DNA of 64,000 nt from Winogradskyella algicola (GCF_005869935.1 NZ_SZQF01000001.1:806001-870000), one strand, 5' to 3'. Shown: positions 8,103 to 16,700, counted from the first letter of the stretch. A program made the numbers and translations. Notes: generated by a model not told the origin, from the sequence alone.

Positions 8103-8199
8103 TGTTATTTCTTTTATCTTTAACCAAGATTCAAGAAGTAGGTTAAATATTGAATTAATAGCAGTTGAAGACAGAAGTTTTTACTTCTGTCTTTTTTTT
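8103..8199 (+). ncRNA. Possible short transcript ending at terminator 8170-8199
   Basis: A weak -10 (AAAATTTG, 8090-8097) stands about 73 bases before a strong intrinsic terminator, and no open reading frame of note lies between. It may simply be the 3' end of the LytTR operon transcript. Upstream, acagtgcgtc at 8031-8040 resembles half a LytTR box, but no partner is at the right spacing. I give this low weight as a separate RNA. Confidence 0.25.
8170..8199 (+). terminator. Intrinsic terminator after the LytTR operon
   Basis: Perfect 9-bp stem GACAGAAGT (8170-8178) and ACTTCTGTC (8183-8191), a four-T loop, then eight T residues (8192-8199). It ends the operon that begins upstream of the receiver. 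Confidence 0.9.
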
Positions 8200-8221
8200 A
8201 GCTAAAAATTTCCGCTCAGTT

Positions 8222-8313
8222 ACCATTCGTCGACACTTATTTGCATTCTAAAGTTATATTCGTTGCATTCAACAAAAAATAGGTATTTAAAACACGCCTT
8301 AGTATTACTTTTG
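8222..8313 (+). promoter_or_regulatory. LytTR-type operator and promoter S3 (non-coding transcript)
   Basis: A strong box ACCATTCGT (8222-8230) is followed by weaker boxes around 8242-8251 (TGCATTC core) and 8264-8272 (TGCATTCAA), so three elements in 21-22 bp steps. A perfect -10 element TACTTTTG is at 8306-8313, 84 bp after the first box, in the same phase as at S2. The next thing downstream is a terminator, not a gene. Confidence 0.65.
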
Positions 8314-8319
8314 ACAAAA

Positions 8320-8390
8320 GAGTCATTAAGTTTAATGGTTTTTTGGATTGATGGTAAGAATGAGGCAAAGGCGAAAGCCTTTGTCTTTTT
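8320..8390 (+). ncRNA. Candidate LytTR-controlled small RNA (about 70 nt)
   Basis: Transcription from the -10 at 8306-8313 should start near 8320, and a clear terminator with a GAAA loop ends at 8390. The product would be about 70 nt: a single-stranded 5' part of about 40 nt and the terminator hairpin. A 23-codon ATG frame (8335-8406) crosses the terminator and is probably accidental. If the terminator is leaky, the RNA would extend to 8526 or become the leader of the T9SS gene at 8674. No known RNA family is recognised. Confidence 0.45.
8363..8390 (+). terminator. Intrinsic terminator with GAAA loop
   Basis: The stem CAAAGGC, GAAA loop, GCCTTTG occupies about 8366-8383 with flanking extension, followed by TCTTTTT. 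It is near-identical in plan to those at 8491 and 11316. Confidence 0.85.
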
Positions 8391-8419
8391 CAAGTTTAGA
8401 AAATGATTAATAGCAATAT

Positions 8420-8490
8420 AGCATAATAGTTAGTGATATATAACCCCTTAAGAACTGATTATTATTTAACCCTAATTACTAACTAGGTAG
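8420..8490 (+). pseudogene. Possible remnant of the 3' end of a T9SS-domain gene
   Basis: The stretch CCCTTAAGAACTGATTATTA at 8446-8465 is almost the same as CCCTTAAAACTGATTATTAA, which encodes the C-terminal NPLKLIIN of the gene ending at 11277. Both are followed at a similar distance by a ggcaaaa-gcgaaagc type terminator. A one-base insertion breaks the frame in this copy. I read it as a decayed duplicate of the gene end plus terminator, but short AT-rich similarity could mislead. Confidence 0.35.
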
Positions 8491-8526
8491 AAAGGCAAAA
8501 ACGAAAGTTTTTTGCCTTTTTTTTTT
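8491..8526 (+). terminator. Intrinsic terminator with GAAA loop, third in tandem
   Basis: The stem AAAGGCAAAAAC, loop GAAA and GTTTTTTGCCTTT spans 8491-8517 (with one extra T bulged) and is followed by a run of T to 8526. It isolates the next promoter (S4) from upstream transcription. Confidence 0.85.
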
Positions 8527-8554
8527 AGATGGGTTATGCAAAAGAATTAGAAAA

Positions 8555-8624
8555 ACCATTCGTCGAAAGTAAACTGTAAACTAACGCAATAGTTGTAGTA
8601 GTAATCGAAAACCATAAAAGTCTG
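8555..8624 (+). promoter_or_regulatory. LytTR-type operator and promoter S4 (upstream of T9SS protein gene)
   Basis: Box ACCATTCGT (8555-8563) continues as CGAAAGTAAAC. A second element 21 bp later (8576) is weak. A -10-like AAAGTCTG at 8617-8624 lies 62 bp after the first box and 50 bp before the preferred ATG at 8674. Confidence 0.55.
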
Positions 8625-8673
8625 GTGAATAACTGAGGTAAATTTGCTTCAGGAAACAAAAACTTCCAGATTC

Positions 8674-11277
8674 ATGATACAATTTTACACATTTAGAAAC
8701 CAACTTTTATCTTTTACTTTCTTTGCTCTGAGCTTTAGCAGTTTTGCACAAGAAGACATACCTTTTAATTGCGACTTCAATGCTTACTTATTTCAGTATA
8801 ATGATGTGTATGCTGTAGATTTGGCCTCTGGTAGTTCTTATCAGGTTGCAACAGATGTTACTCCAGGTAATATAAATGGAGCAGCATACAATCCGGCAGA
8901 TGGTTTTATTTGGGGCTCATTAGGATCGCCAGCAAAATCAATAGTTAGGATTGGTAAAAATTTTACAACTACAACCTATTACATAGACGAGCTGCCAAAT
9001 AGCAACCGTTATATTGGTGGTATTAGTGCAGAAGGTATGTATTATCTCAAAGGAGGAGGTACAACATATTATAAAATAGATTTAGATCCTGAATCTCCAA
9101 ATTACACACAGCATAATGCCACGGAAACACTGTCTCAGAGTATTAATATTCATGATTGGGCCTTTAATGCTGTAGATGGACAACTATATACAGTAGAAAA
9201 AGGGTCTAATAAATTATACAGGATTAACCCAGACAATGGTGTAGTAACTTCATTAGGTGTAGTTCCAATTTTAGATGGAAATAACTATACATATGGTGCT
9301 GTATATTTTGATGCTGATGGTCGTTTTTATGTGTCAGCAAACCAAACAGGAACCATTTATGTGATTCAAAACGTACAGACTGTCAATGCAGCTGCAGATA
9401 TGGATTCTAACTTGTTTGCCTTTGGTCCATCGAGTTCTAGTAATGATGGAGCGCGTTGTCCTACAGCACCTGTTTTACAAGAAATTTGTGATAATGGTAT
9501 AGATGATGATGGTGATGGTCTTATAGATTGCCAAGATCCATCATGTTCAGGATTTGGGATGTGCGATATTATTGAGCCACCAACTTCGGGTGGAAACGAA
9601 GGTGGATTAGAAAGTAACAACAGACTTTCTGAGCAAATTAATGCACGTAACTTCAACAGAGCAAAAACAGGTTACACGTTTGATAGAAGCACTGCCCCAA
9701 GAGTATCGAGAAGCTTTATGTATGCACAACGTACTTCGGACAATAGCTTCACGTTACAAGATTTTGTGCCTTTAGAAGTTATAGGAGAAACAGAAGCTAT
9801 AGAATCTACACCTTCTGATCTTGTAAATATTACAAACGCTACAGAAATTTATGCTGTAGATTACATGAATAACGATACACCAATTGCTACAGTTTTAGCT
9901 CTAAAAACCGAAAACGGAGTTTACGAACACACAAAATACATTTGTGATCGTCTATTAGGAGCAGAGTTGATTTCTGTAAATACAATAACAATTAATGATC
10001 AGCCTTTTATTAAATCTATCATTAAGAATATAGATGGAACGTATGAGTTTGTTTTAAGTCTTTCGGCAAAGGTTGTAAATGAGGATTTAAATTTTGCTGT
10101 AGAAAGCCACTGGAATTTAGATCAGTACGAAAGCGATGTTACATTTTATAATTTCCAGATTTGGGCCAATACAGTAGATGATTTATATCTTTTAGGAGAA
10201 GAGGTTTTGAACTTATTAAATATTGAAAAGGAAATTTCGGAGTACAACATTTCAACTCCACCAACAGTATTTGTTAGAAAAGGACAGTATAGAAACGGAG
10301 CACTAGATCTGCAGATTATTAACACCAACGCTACAGAAACTGTAAACTTAGATGCAGGTTTTAGAACTACAGAAACCAGCGAATTTCAAAATATGAGTAA
10401 TACCCTAACCTTGGGTGAGCAATACATCACTAATCTAACGGTTGAGACTGGACGTTTGTTTGATATTGGGTTTAGAATTGGTGATGGTATTGCTACGCCA
10501 GATGATTTATTTATGTCAGATGGTCCTTGGGGAGTAGACGACTCGCAGAGTGGTACAATCGTAGGGTTATACAACGTTACGGAAAACAATTACAACTTTA
10601 CAGCAAACGAATTTCCAATAGAACGTAATGTAGCATTAAGAGCAACTACAAACACATATGTAGCAGCCTATAGAGCTTTAACACCGCGTTTTAAAGCAGT
10701 GGATTTGTCTGATTACAGCAGCTTAAAACTAAATGCATCTGGTACTGGTAATTTAGAAATAACATTTGTAAAAGAAAGTATTAGCAATTGGGAAGAGCAA
10801 TATAAAACAACAATAGCCTTAACCAATGACGATCAGGAATTTGTGTTGCCTATATCTGATTTTATGAATAACACCGCAGATGTGCCAGTTTTAGATGATG
10901 TTGTAACCATAGTGTTTACAATGGTGTCAGAAGATGGTACAACAAGCTCTAAGATGATGAACTTAAGCAATCTAAGGTTGTCACAAGAGACAAGCTTATC
11001 TGTAGAAGAGTTTAATGCAGATGAGAATGTGCTAAGTGCATACCCAAACCCAATGACATCTAAAACCACTATAGCATTTACAATAGCGCAAAACGAAACC
11101 GTACAGTTTGTAGTATACGATCAATTAGGTAAGCAAGTTTATAATACAACGTACAATGCAATAGCAGGACACAACAGTATCACCTTTAACAGAAACAATT
11201 TAAGCACAGGCTTATACTTCTGTAAAATTATTAGTAATCAGTACAATATTAATCCCTTAAAACTGATTATTAATTAG
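8674..11277 (+). CDS. Secreted T9SS-sorted surface protein with DUF6923-like domain
   Basis: 867 residues from ATG 8674; a TTG at 8644 would spoil the signal peptide. Residues 1-26 form a signal peptide ending FSSFAQ. A beta-propeller-like domain of the DUF6923 type follows (NAYLFQYNDVYAVDLASGS, GFIWGSLGSP), then a calcium-loop-like stretch NGIDDDGDGLIDCQDPSC near residue 277. The middle of about 450 residues is mostly beta strand and unassigned. The C-terminal 75 residues (AYPNPMTSKT to NPLKLIIN) are a type A T9SS sorting domain, so the protein is exported and attached to or released from the cell surface. It has a LytTR-type promoter and a terminator on either side, so it is a single-gene unit. 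It could be a matrix protein or adhesin. Confidence 0.8.
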   Translation: MIQFYTFRNQLLSFTFFALSFSSFAQEDIPFNCDFNAYLFQYNDVYAVDLASGSSYQVATDVTPGNINGAAYNPADGFIWGSLGSPAKSIVRIGKNFTTTTYYIDELPNSNRYIGGISAEGMYYLKGGGTTYYKIDLDPESPNYTQHNATETLSQSINIHDWAFNAVDGQLYTVEKGSNKLYRINPDNGVVTSLGVVPILDGNNYTYGAVYFDADGRFYVSANQTGTIYVIQNVQTVNAAADMDSNLFAFGPSSSSNDGARCPTAPVLQEICDNGIDDDGDGLIDCQDPSCSGFGMCDIIEPPTSGGNEGGLESNNRLSEQINARNFNRAKTGYTFDRSTAPRVSRSFMYAQRTSDNSFTLQDFVPLEVIGETEAIESTPSDLVNITNATEIYAVDYMNNDTPIATVLALKTENGVYEHTKYICDRLLGAELISVNTITINDQPFIKSIIKNIDGTYEFVLSLSAKVVNEDLNFAVESHWNLDQYESDVTFYNFQIWANTVDDLYLLGEEVLNLLNIEKEISEYNISTPPTVFVRKGQYRNGALDLQIINTNATETVNLDAGFRTTETSEFQNMSNTLTLGEQYITNLTVETGRLFDIGFRIGDGIATPDDLFMSDGPWGVDDSQSGTIVGLYNVTENNYNFTANEFPIERNVALRATTNTYVAAYRALTPRFKAVDLSDYSSLKLNASGTGNLEITFVKESISNWEEQYKTTIALTNDDQEFVLPISDFMNNTADVPVLDDVVTIVFTMVSEDGTTSSKMMNLSNLRLSQETSLSVEEFNADENVLSAYPNPMTSKTTIAFTIAQNETVQFVVYDQLGKQVYNTTYNAIAGHNSITFNRNNLSTGLYFCKIISNQYNINPLKLIIN

Positions 11278-11315
11278 CCCTTTTTTGATTACATAACTTA
11301 ACCTACATGGTAAAA

Positions 11316-11348
11316 GGCAAAAGCGAAAGCTTTTGTCTTTTTGTTTTT
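11316..11348 (+). terminator. Intrinsic terminator after T9SS gene
   Basis: Stem GGCAAAAGC (11316-11324), loop GAAA, GCTTTTGTC (11329-11337), then TTTTTGTTTTT. It has the same design as the two terminators upstream of this gene. Confidence 0.9.
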
Positions 11349-11395
11349 AGTTTAATGATTATATTTAATGTGAATTAATTAAGCTATTCAAAAAC

Positions 11396-12385
11396 ATGAA
11401 TAAATATCAATTAAACATTTTAGCATTAATATTTTTAGTTCCGATTTTTGCTTCAGGTCAAATACCCAAAGATCATTTTATAGATGCAGACGATTCTGTA
11501 GAACGAGGTTATAAAGTAAAACCGTTTAAGCAAGAAAAGGAAGGAATTTATCACTACGCTGTTTTATCAGAATTACCATTTGAAAATAATTGTGATTCCA
11601 ACCTTTCAGAAAAAGAGCAAATCGCTTGTTCTGAAGAAACTTTAAGGGACTTTATTTATCCTAAAATCTCTTCGGAAATTAATTTTAAAGGTAATGTGTA
11701 TGTTTATCTATCTGTTACTGAAACGTCAGAGGTCACAGATGTCACTGTGAGTTCATCACCCAATTCAGAGACTATTAACACACTTGTAAAAGAAGCACTT
11801 AATACTATAGACTTTAAACCTGGAAAGTTTGAAGATAATGTTGTCAAATCAAGACTTTGGACATCACTTACATTTCCTTCGTCATCAAATGAAATTTTTT
11901 CAGTGTCATTAGAAAAAATGAAAGCAGATAAAAATCCTAAGTACGAAGATTATGAGAACTTGCTTTTTGATGCTACTCAATATATTTTTTCAAATCCAGT
12001 ATACCCAAAAGGAAAACAGTTTAGTTCGGCTGCACAGATTGTGGCATTTTGGATGAATAAAGATACAGGAATGGGAATCCCAATATTTGGTGAATTTTAT
12101 GAAGCTTTAACCAATAAGGATAAACAACAGTTTCTTTATGTTGTAGCCATGATAAATTACGGTTTAGATCAAAAGATTAACCACAACCGCATTTTAGAAT
12201 GTATCCCTCAAAAAGGCGAAAAGTATAATGAAAGAGAAGATGTAAAAGAAGTACAACTAGAAGCTGCAAAAATCTTATTAGAGTTTATTGGTAATGAGAA
12301 GAATAATGTACCAATGACTTCAAAAACAAAAAAGTATTATAAAGCTTATAAAAAAGGTAATCTTGAAGAAAAGTTATTTGAATGA
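11396..12385 (+). CDS. Exported protein with TonB C-terminal-like domain
   Basis: 329 residues. The signal peptide covers residues 1-22 (LIFLVPIFASGQ). Residues 90-170 have the TonB C-terminal pattern: EINFKGNVYVYLSVTETSEV, repeated VSSSPN, then LVKEALNTIDFKPGK. There is no N-terminal membrane helix with a proline-rich linker as in true TonB, so it is a periplasmic or surface protein using the fold for another purpose. The C-terminal 150 residues (KQFSSAAQIVAFWMNKDTGMG, VAMINYGLDQKINHNRILE) are helical and unassigned. The next gene overlaps it by four bases (ATGA), a translationally coupled pair. Confidence 0.65.
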   Translation: MNKYQLNILALIFLVPIFASGQIPKDHFIDADDSVERGYKVKPFKQEKEGIYHYAVLSELPFENNCDSNLSEKEQIACSEETLRDFIYPKISSEINFKGNVYVYLSVTETSEVTDVTVSSSPNSETINTLVKEALNTIDFKPGKFEDNVVKSRLWTSLTFPSSSNEIFSVSLEKMKADKNPKYEDYENLLFDATQYIFSNPVYPKGKQFSSAAQIVAFWMNKDTGMGIPIFGEFYEALTNKDKQQFLYVVAMINYGLDQKINHNRILECIPQKGEKYNEREDVKEVQLEAAKILLEFIGNEKNNVPMTSKTKKYYKAYKKGNLEEKLFE

Positions 12386-12813
12386 ATAAAACCGAATTCA
12401 AAAAACATATCCAAAAGACACTTTCGGAATTGAAGCTTTATGCTGAATTGCATGCTGGTATAGAGCTACCAGACGATTTTGAATTTGAATGGCAATTTGC
12501 TAATAAACCAAAAGCAGTTGGAAAGGAAAATGTAACTGAATTAATTGCAGAAAAAGTTTACTTGAGTGAATCTAAAATTTATCCTTGTGTAGACTTGATT
12601 GTAGAAAATATTACTGACGATAATCGGATTTTCATAAGTGGAAGAATTGCAGGCTTTGAACCAAGAGCCTTTGGAAGAGGTTGGAGTAATAGACCTGGAC
12701 CCTTTATTTATGGTGTTAGCAGTAAAATATTAACTGGAAAAATAAACTGTGATTCAAGAGAATTTAAAGATATGCTTTTCGATAAAGGATTATTACATTA
12801 TAAAACTGAATAA
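12382..12813 (+). CDS. Hypothetical protein coupled to TonB-like gene
   Basis: 143 residues with no signal peptide or membrane segment. It starts inside the stop codon of the previous gene (ATGA, 12382-12385). The sequence is acidic at the N-terminus with a DDFEFEWQF segment and an aromatic, arginine-rich FEPRAFGRGWSNRPGPF segment near the middle. I do not recognise the family. Convergent with the TPR gene at 12858; no clear terminator is seen in the 44-base gap. Confidence 0.65.
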   Translation: MNKTEFKKHIQKTLSELKLYAELHAGIELPDDFEFEWQFANKPKAVGKENVTELIAEKVYLSESKIYPCVDLIVENITDDNRIFISGRIAGFEPRAFGRGWSNRPGPFIYGVSSKILTGKINCDSREFKDMLFDKGLLHYKTE

Positions 12814-12857
12814 AAAGTAGTCAATTTTCTATACCTAATACTTTCTCTTCTAAAAGT

Positions 12858-14906
12858 TTAATTCTTCAAAAACACCCACTTAAAACGCAAGCCAACCTCA
12901 GTAAAGGTAAAACCAGCAGCAGTGGCAGAGGCAATATTACTGTGTGTGCCATATACATTAAGTAAGCTACGTTCAGAAAATTTATAACCAAAAGCACCTT
13001 GTATTCTGTATGCTGTTTGCTTTGGGTCGTCCTCTATAAACTGGTAACCAAAAGCACCTGTAAGATTGTAAAACCACTCTTTTGGTTTGGCAACAGCCTC
13101 ATCTTTAATAAGGTTTACAAAAACCTCATAAGCATTAAATTTTTCTGGACTAAAGTATATTGTTGGCACTTGGTCTTTAAAGGTAATGTGTTGGTAATTT
13201 ACACCAGCTTTTAATCCAGGTTTTGGTAAAATGTTATAGTATAAAGAGGTAAATAATAGATTTCTGGTGTTACTATCATTTTGTGAGGTGTGGATTAACT
13301 GCGTGTACCAACCTAAGTTAAAATTTGTACTAAGGTTGTAGTTAGCGTAGTAGTTGTTTTGCACTAGCTCTCGGTCTAAAAGGTCTGCATTAAAACTTTC
13401 TACCTGGCGCTTATAACCCAGTTCTAAGGTTTGTAGTTTAAACGTTTTTATGTTTAATGATACGTCTGCTAATAGTTGGTTGTAATCATTGTTTTCGGCT
13501 TCGGCAGAATTAAGTCCGGCAATACCTTTCAACGTTAAATTAGGGATTAACTGATATGATAATCCAAAGGACAAGTTATTTGCGCTTGCCGAAACATCAG
13601 TAACACTATTGTTGGTCGTTCGGTAGCTGTAATTTCCTAAAAGCTCTAATTTAGTTGATAATGGATATGTAACATTTGCTGAGAAGGTGTAAGCCTCGTT
13701 GTCTCCGTTATCAAAGGTGTGCGATGCTTTGGTCTCTACTGTTGGACTAAAACTAAGATCTAATTGATTAATAAAATTAGTGGCATCCTTCTGTTTGTCG
13801 TAAAACTTTAAAGTGTTTTCTGCTGAGGTATACGCTTCATCAGTTCTACCTAATGCTTTTAATACATTGGCTTTTCCTAAGTTACCATCAAAAGATGTAC
13901 TGTCGTTTACAAGGATTTGATTGTAATCTTCAAGACTCTTTTTAAAGTTACTTTTATAAATGTTTAAAGTAGCACGCAAAGCTAAAACCCAATTTTCGTT
14001 AGGATATTCACCCATAAGTTGATCTATTAATTCTGAAGCTGCTTTAAATTTTTTATTCCAGATTAAAGCTTGTGCGTAGCGCTCTGTTGTTTGTTGTTTT
14101 ATTGTCGCATCTGTTGAATCACTAATGCTGTTGTAAGCTTCGATACTTAATGCTAAGGCTTGTTTTTCTTTGCCTTTTAGATGAGAGACTAATGCCAAGC
14201 CTTTTAAGGCAATAATCTTTTGTCCTGGTTGTTGAGCTAAACGATTGTATATGTTTTGCGCTTCATCGTACTTTTCCCATATTAAGTATAAATTACCAAG
14301 GTTGAGCAAAGTGTCTTTGTCGTCATTAAACAGCTCTAGATTTTTATTTAAGAGTTCTTCAGCTTTTTCATAGTTCTGCCCTTGCTGATTTTGGTAAGCA
14401 TAACCTAAATAGATATATTTTTTAGAAGTTAGGGCATTTGGGTTTCCTGGAGACACTTCTAAAGCTTTATTGACGTAGGTTAGAGCATCTTCGTATTCTT
14501 TTAGGTTAGAAAGCGTATTGGCAAAACCTAATAACGCGGCAAAGCTCTTAGGATCTTCGGTTACTAAACCTTTATAGTAAGACTTGGCATCTGCAAAGTT
14601 GCTGTTCCAAAGTAGAGATTCTCCGTAATTCAGTTTTACTTCAAAATCATTTGGGTAATCGTTTAGTAAATCTGAAAACAGAGCATTAGCAGCTTCAGCT
14701 TTTCCGTTTAGTCCAATAGCACGACCATAACACAAACGCGCTGTTTTGTTATTTGGGTAATCCTTTAATATGTCATTAAAGAATAGTTCGGCCTTAGCGT
14801 ATTGCCCAGTTTCTAAATAGGTAAAACCTTCCTGCATATTCTGGGCAGAGAAGCTCAAAGTAAACGCTAAAAAACTAATAGTAAATAATGATTTTAAAGT
14901 TTTCAT
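12858..14906 (-). CDS. TPR protein with C-terminal outer-membrane beta-barrel (YaiO/PelB-like)
   Basis: 682 residues. The signal peptide is 1-21 (TISFLAFTLSFSAQ). Residues 22-370 are tandem tetratricopeptide repeats (for example TARLCYGRAIGLNGKAEAANA and DTLLNLGNLYLIWEKYDEAQ). From about residue 385 the sequence alternates as amphipathic strands (LELLGNYSYRTTNN, LSFGLSYQLIPNLTLKGIAG) and ends in VGLRFKWVFLKN, typical of an outer-membrane barrel of the YaiO group. A periplasmic TPR scaffold joined to a barrel is the usual exporter for synthase-dependent polysaccharides (BcsC, PgaA, PelB). The flippase and glycosyltransferases start just across the divergent intergenic region, so export of a polysaccharide is the most likely role, by inference. 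Confidence 0.8.
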   Translation of the reverse strand: MKTLKSLFTISFLAFTLSFSAQNMQEGFTYLETGQYAKAELFFNDILKDYPNNKTARLCYGRAIGLNGKAEAANALFSDLLNDYPNDFEVKLNYGESLLWNSNFADAKSYYKGLVTEDPKSFAALLGFANTLSNLKEYEDALTYVNKALEVSPGNPNALTSKKYIYLGYAYQNQQGQNYEKAEELLNKNLELFNDDKDTLLNLGNLYLIWEKYDEAQNIYNRLAQQPGQKIIALKGLALVSHLKGKEKQALALSIEAYNSISDSTDATIKQQTTERYAQALIWNKKFKAASELIDQLMGEYPNENWVLALRATLNIYKSNFKKSLEDYNQILVNDSTSFDGNLGKANVLKALGRTDEAYTSAENTLKFYDKQKDATNFINQLDLSFSPTVETKASHTFDNGDNEAYTFSANVTYPLSTKLELLGNYSYRTTNNSVTDVSASANNLSFGLSYQLIPNLTLKGIAGLNSAEAENNDYNQLLADVSLNIKTFKLQTLELGYKRQVESFNADLLDRELVQNNYYANYNLSTNFNLGWYTQLIHTSQNDSNTRNLLFTSLYYNILPKPGLKAGVNYQHITFKDQVPTIYFSPEKFNAYEVFVNLIKDEAVAKPKEWFYNLTGAFGYQFIEDDPKQTAYRIQGAFGYKFSERSLLNVYGTHSNIASATAAGFTFTEVGLRFKWVFLKN

Positions 14907-14950
14907 GTCTGTTGCATTTTAACTAATTGCAAGTTACGGTAAGGTAGTGC

Positions 14951-15021
14951 TTCATTCATCTACAGCAAATTGCCATCCGTCGAAATAGAATGCTCATACA
15001 TGGAAATACGAAAGATATTTG
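14951..15021 (+). promoter_or_regulatory. LytTR-type operator and promoter S5 (upstream of STAS gene)
   Basis: Boxes TTCATTCAT (14951-14959) and GCCATCCGT (14972-14980) are 21 bp apart. A -10-like GATATTTG is at 15014-15021, 63 bp after the first box. The boxes lie in the divergent region between the TPR-barrel gene and the STAS gene, so binding could affect both. The position rules out the longer reading of the STAS gene that starts at 14970. Confidence 0.6.
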
Positions 15022-15062
15022 TGTCAGAATTGAACGAACAACAATTAAAAATTTTAAAGAAT

Positions 15063-15344
15063 ATGGCACTTACAATCACAGAAAAAGACGGAGTATTTGT
15101 AGTAGAAGGTTCTATTAATGCATCAACAGCAAAACATTTTCAAAACCATTGTGAAGCTATTTTAAATGCTAATGGAGAATTAACTATTCATATAGAGAAT
15201 GTAATAGAAATTGATGCTAATGGCATTAGAGCGATTGAAACATTGTATAAAGGAGCTTTAAGTCAGAATAGAGGTTTTATGGTTATAGGAAATATCAATA
15301 GAGACCTTTTTGAAGAACTGAGAGCAATTAAAACAGCAGCTTAA
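15063..15344 (+). CDS. STAS domain protein with non-phosphorylatable site
   Basis: 93 residues from ATG 15063. Longer in-frame starts at 14970 and 15000 lie in or before the promoter, and this start aligns residue by residue with the second STAS protein at 27892 (MALTITEKDGVFVVEG against MDLQITNYNNRFQIKG). The domain is that of SpoIIAA/RsbV anti-sigma-factor antagonists. The place of the regulatory Ser in the DSSG-type motif is taken by Asn (IDANGIRA), so control by a Ser kinase is unlikely. It precedes the flippase by 22 bases and is probably in the same operon. A partner protein is not visible nearby. Confidence 0.8.
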   Translation: MALTITEKDGVFVVEGSINASTAKHFQNHCEAILNANGELTIHIENVIEIDANGIRAIETLYKGALSQNRGFMVIGNINRDLFEELRAIKTAA

Positions 15345-15366
15345 TTTCAACCTAAAAAAACACACT

Positions 15367-16626
15367 ATGCAAGCCTTAGCTATCCTAAAATCTAAAAAAA
15401 TCACACCCGAACAACTCTTTATGCTAAGTGTTTTGGCGGTTAATGGAGGTAACTATTTGTACAACCTTATTTTGGGTCGTGTATTAGGACCTGCTCAGTT
15501 TGCAGATGCTGCCGTACTCATCACATTTTTATTGGTGTTGTCTTTTGTAGCGATGACGTTTCAATTGGTCACAGCAAAATTTTCTGTGTTGTTTGAAGGA
15601 GATACGTTTAGGAGTTTTGTTGCTAAAGTCTACAAGCAATCCTTTATTGTAGGTGTAGTTTTTGGTCTTTTAATTGTGGTTTTTGCACCACAACTACAAA
15701 CGGTTTTTAATACATCATCATCAAATATGTTTGTAATATTTGGATGTGGTGTGCCGCTTTACTTTCTAATGAGTGTTAACAGAGGAACCTACCAAGGTAA
15801 AAAAGCGTTTAAAGCTTTATCTATTACTTATCAAGGTGAAATGTTAAGCCGATTGCTCATTACATTAGCTATCATTTTAATCTTCGATATTAAAGCATCT
15901 TGGGTAATTGCGTTAGGTATTTTAATATCCTTTGCGTTTGGATTGTTTCCATTTAAAACAAGTCAGATTAGATTTAGTAAGACTTTAAAATTAGAAGCAG
16001 AGCATAGCAAGCAAATAAAATGCTTCTTTTTGCTAACAGCGTTTTACGAGTTAACACAAATCATCATTAATAATAGTGACATCCTATTAGTGAAACACTA
16101 TTTTGAATCTTATGAAGCTGGTTTGTATGCTTCCTTAGCTTTAATTGGTCGCATCGTATATTTTATTGCCTGGATGTTTGTAATGTTGCTATTACCAGCT
16201 GTTGTAGAACTAAAAAAGGAAGACAAAGAAACAGCATCAGTATTGTTTAAATATGTAGGCTATATTGCCATTATATCTGCAATTATAGTTATTGGTTGTG
16301 TACTTTTTCCTGAGTTAATAATAAATATACTTTTTGGTGAAGCTTACATAGATATGGCACCATTACTGTGGCAATATGCTATAGCCACATCCATGTTTGC
16401 CTTATCTAACATCTTTGCTTATTACTACTTGTCTTTAGATAAATATGTGCCTGTTGTTATCTCTGGAGTATTTGGAATGTTACAAGTTGTATTGGTTGTG
16501 TTTTACCACGATAGTTTAGATCAAGTTGTGCATATGCAAATTGTTGCAATGGCATTGCTGTTAATCATTCAGTTAGCGTTTTTTAGACTCGAAGTCGTAA
16601 GACAAAAAAGGCTTAATCTAAACTAA
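15367..16626 (+). CDS. Polysaccharide flippase-like membrane protein (MATE/Wzx superfamily)
   Basis: 419 residues with about 12 hydrophobic helices. The N-terminal ILGRVLGPAQFADAAVLITFL is the typical first-helix signature of Wzx/PelG-like exporters of the MOP superfamily, and the middle has YFESYEAGLYASLALIGRIVYF. The second half has TMs near 230-400. It is somewhat shorter than many Wzx proteins (450-500). The role would be to move a lipid-linked or growing glycan across the inner membrane. It sits between a STAS gene and a GT4 gene; the downstream GT4 has its own promoter (S6). Confidence 0.82.
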   Translation: MQALAILKSKKITPEQLFMLSVLAVNGGNYLYNLILGRVLGPAQFADAAVLITFLLVLSFVAMTFQLVTAKFSVLFEGDTFRSFVAKVYKQSFIVGVVFGLLIVVFAPQLQTVFNTSSSNMFVIFGCGVPLYFLMSVNRGTYQGKKAFKALSITYQGEMLSRLLITLAIILIFDIKASWVIALGILISFAFGLFPFKTSQIRFSKTLKLEAEHSKQIKCFFLLTAFYELTQIIINNSDILLVKHYFESYEAGLYASLALIGRIVYFIAWMFVMLLLPAVVELKKEDKETASVLFKYVGYIAIISAIIVIGCVLFPELIINILFGEAYIDMAPLLWQYAIATSMFALSNIFAYYYLSLDKYVPVVISGVFGMLQVVLVVFYHDSLDQVVHMQIVAMALLLIIQLAFFRLEVVRQKRLNLN

Positions 16627-16629
16627 TTT

Positions 16630-16700
16630 ACCATTCGTCTACAGTAAATCGCAAACGGTCTAAAATCAAGCAATTTTATCCTTATAAACCTTCAAATTTG
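16630..16700 (+). promoter_or_regulatory. LytTR-type operator and promoter S6 (upstream of GT4)
   Basis: Box ACCATTCGT (16630-16638) continues CTACAGTAAAT, and a weaker GCAAACGGT follows 21 bp later (16651-16659). The -10-like CAAATTTG is at 16693-16700, exactly 63 bp from the first box. The ATG is at 16728. Confidence 0.65.

Noticed and set aside
8335-8406. A 23-codon ATG frame in the candidate small RNA
   Set aside because: It reads straight through the terminator hairpin and its repetitive KAKAF composition comes from the stem. Nothing else supports translation.
14907-14950. LytTR control of the TPR-barrel gene by boxes in its own orientation
   Set aside because: The minus strand shows no GACGAATGG-type box at the right distance. 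An effect from the divergent S5 boxes remains possible but is not shown.
14970-15062. Longer starts for the first STAS protein (14970 and 15000)
   Set aside because: 14970 lies at the edge of a LytTR box and both precede or overlap the -10 at 15014-15021. The second STAS protein aligns from ATG 15063.
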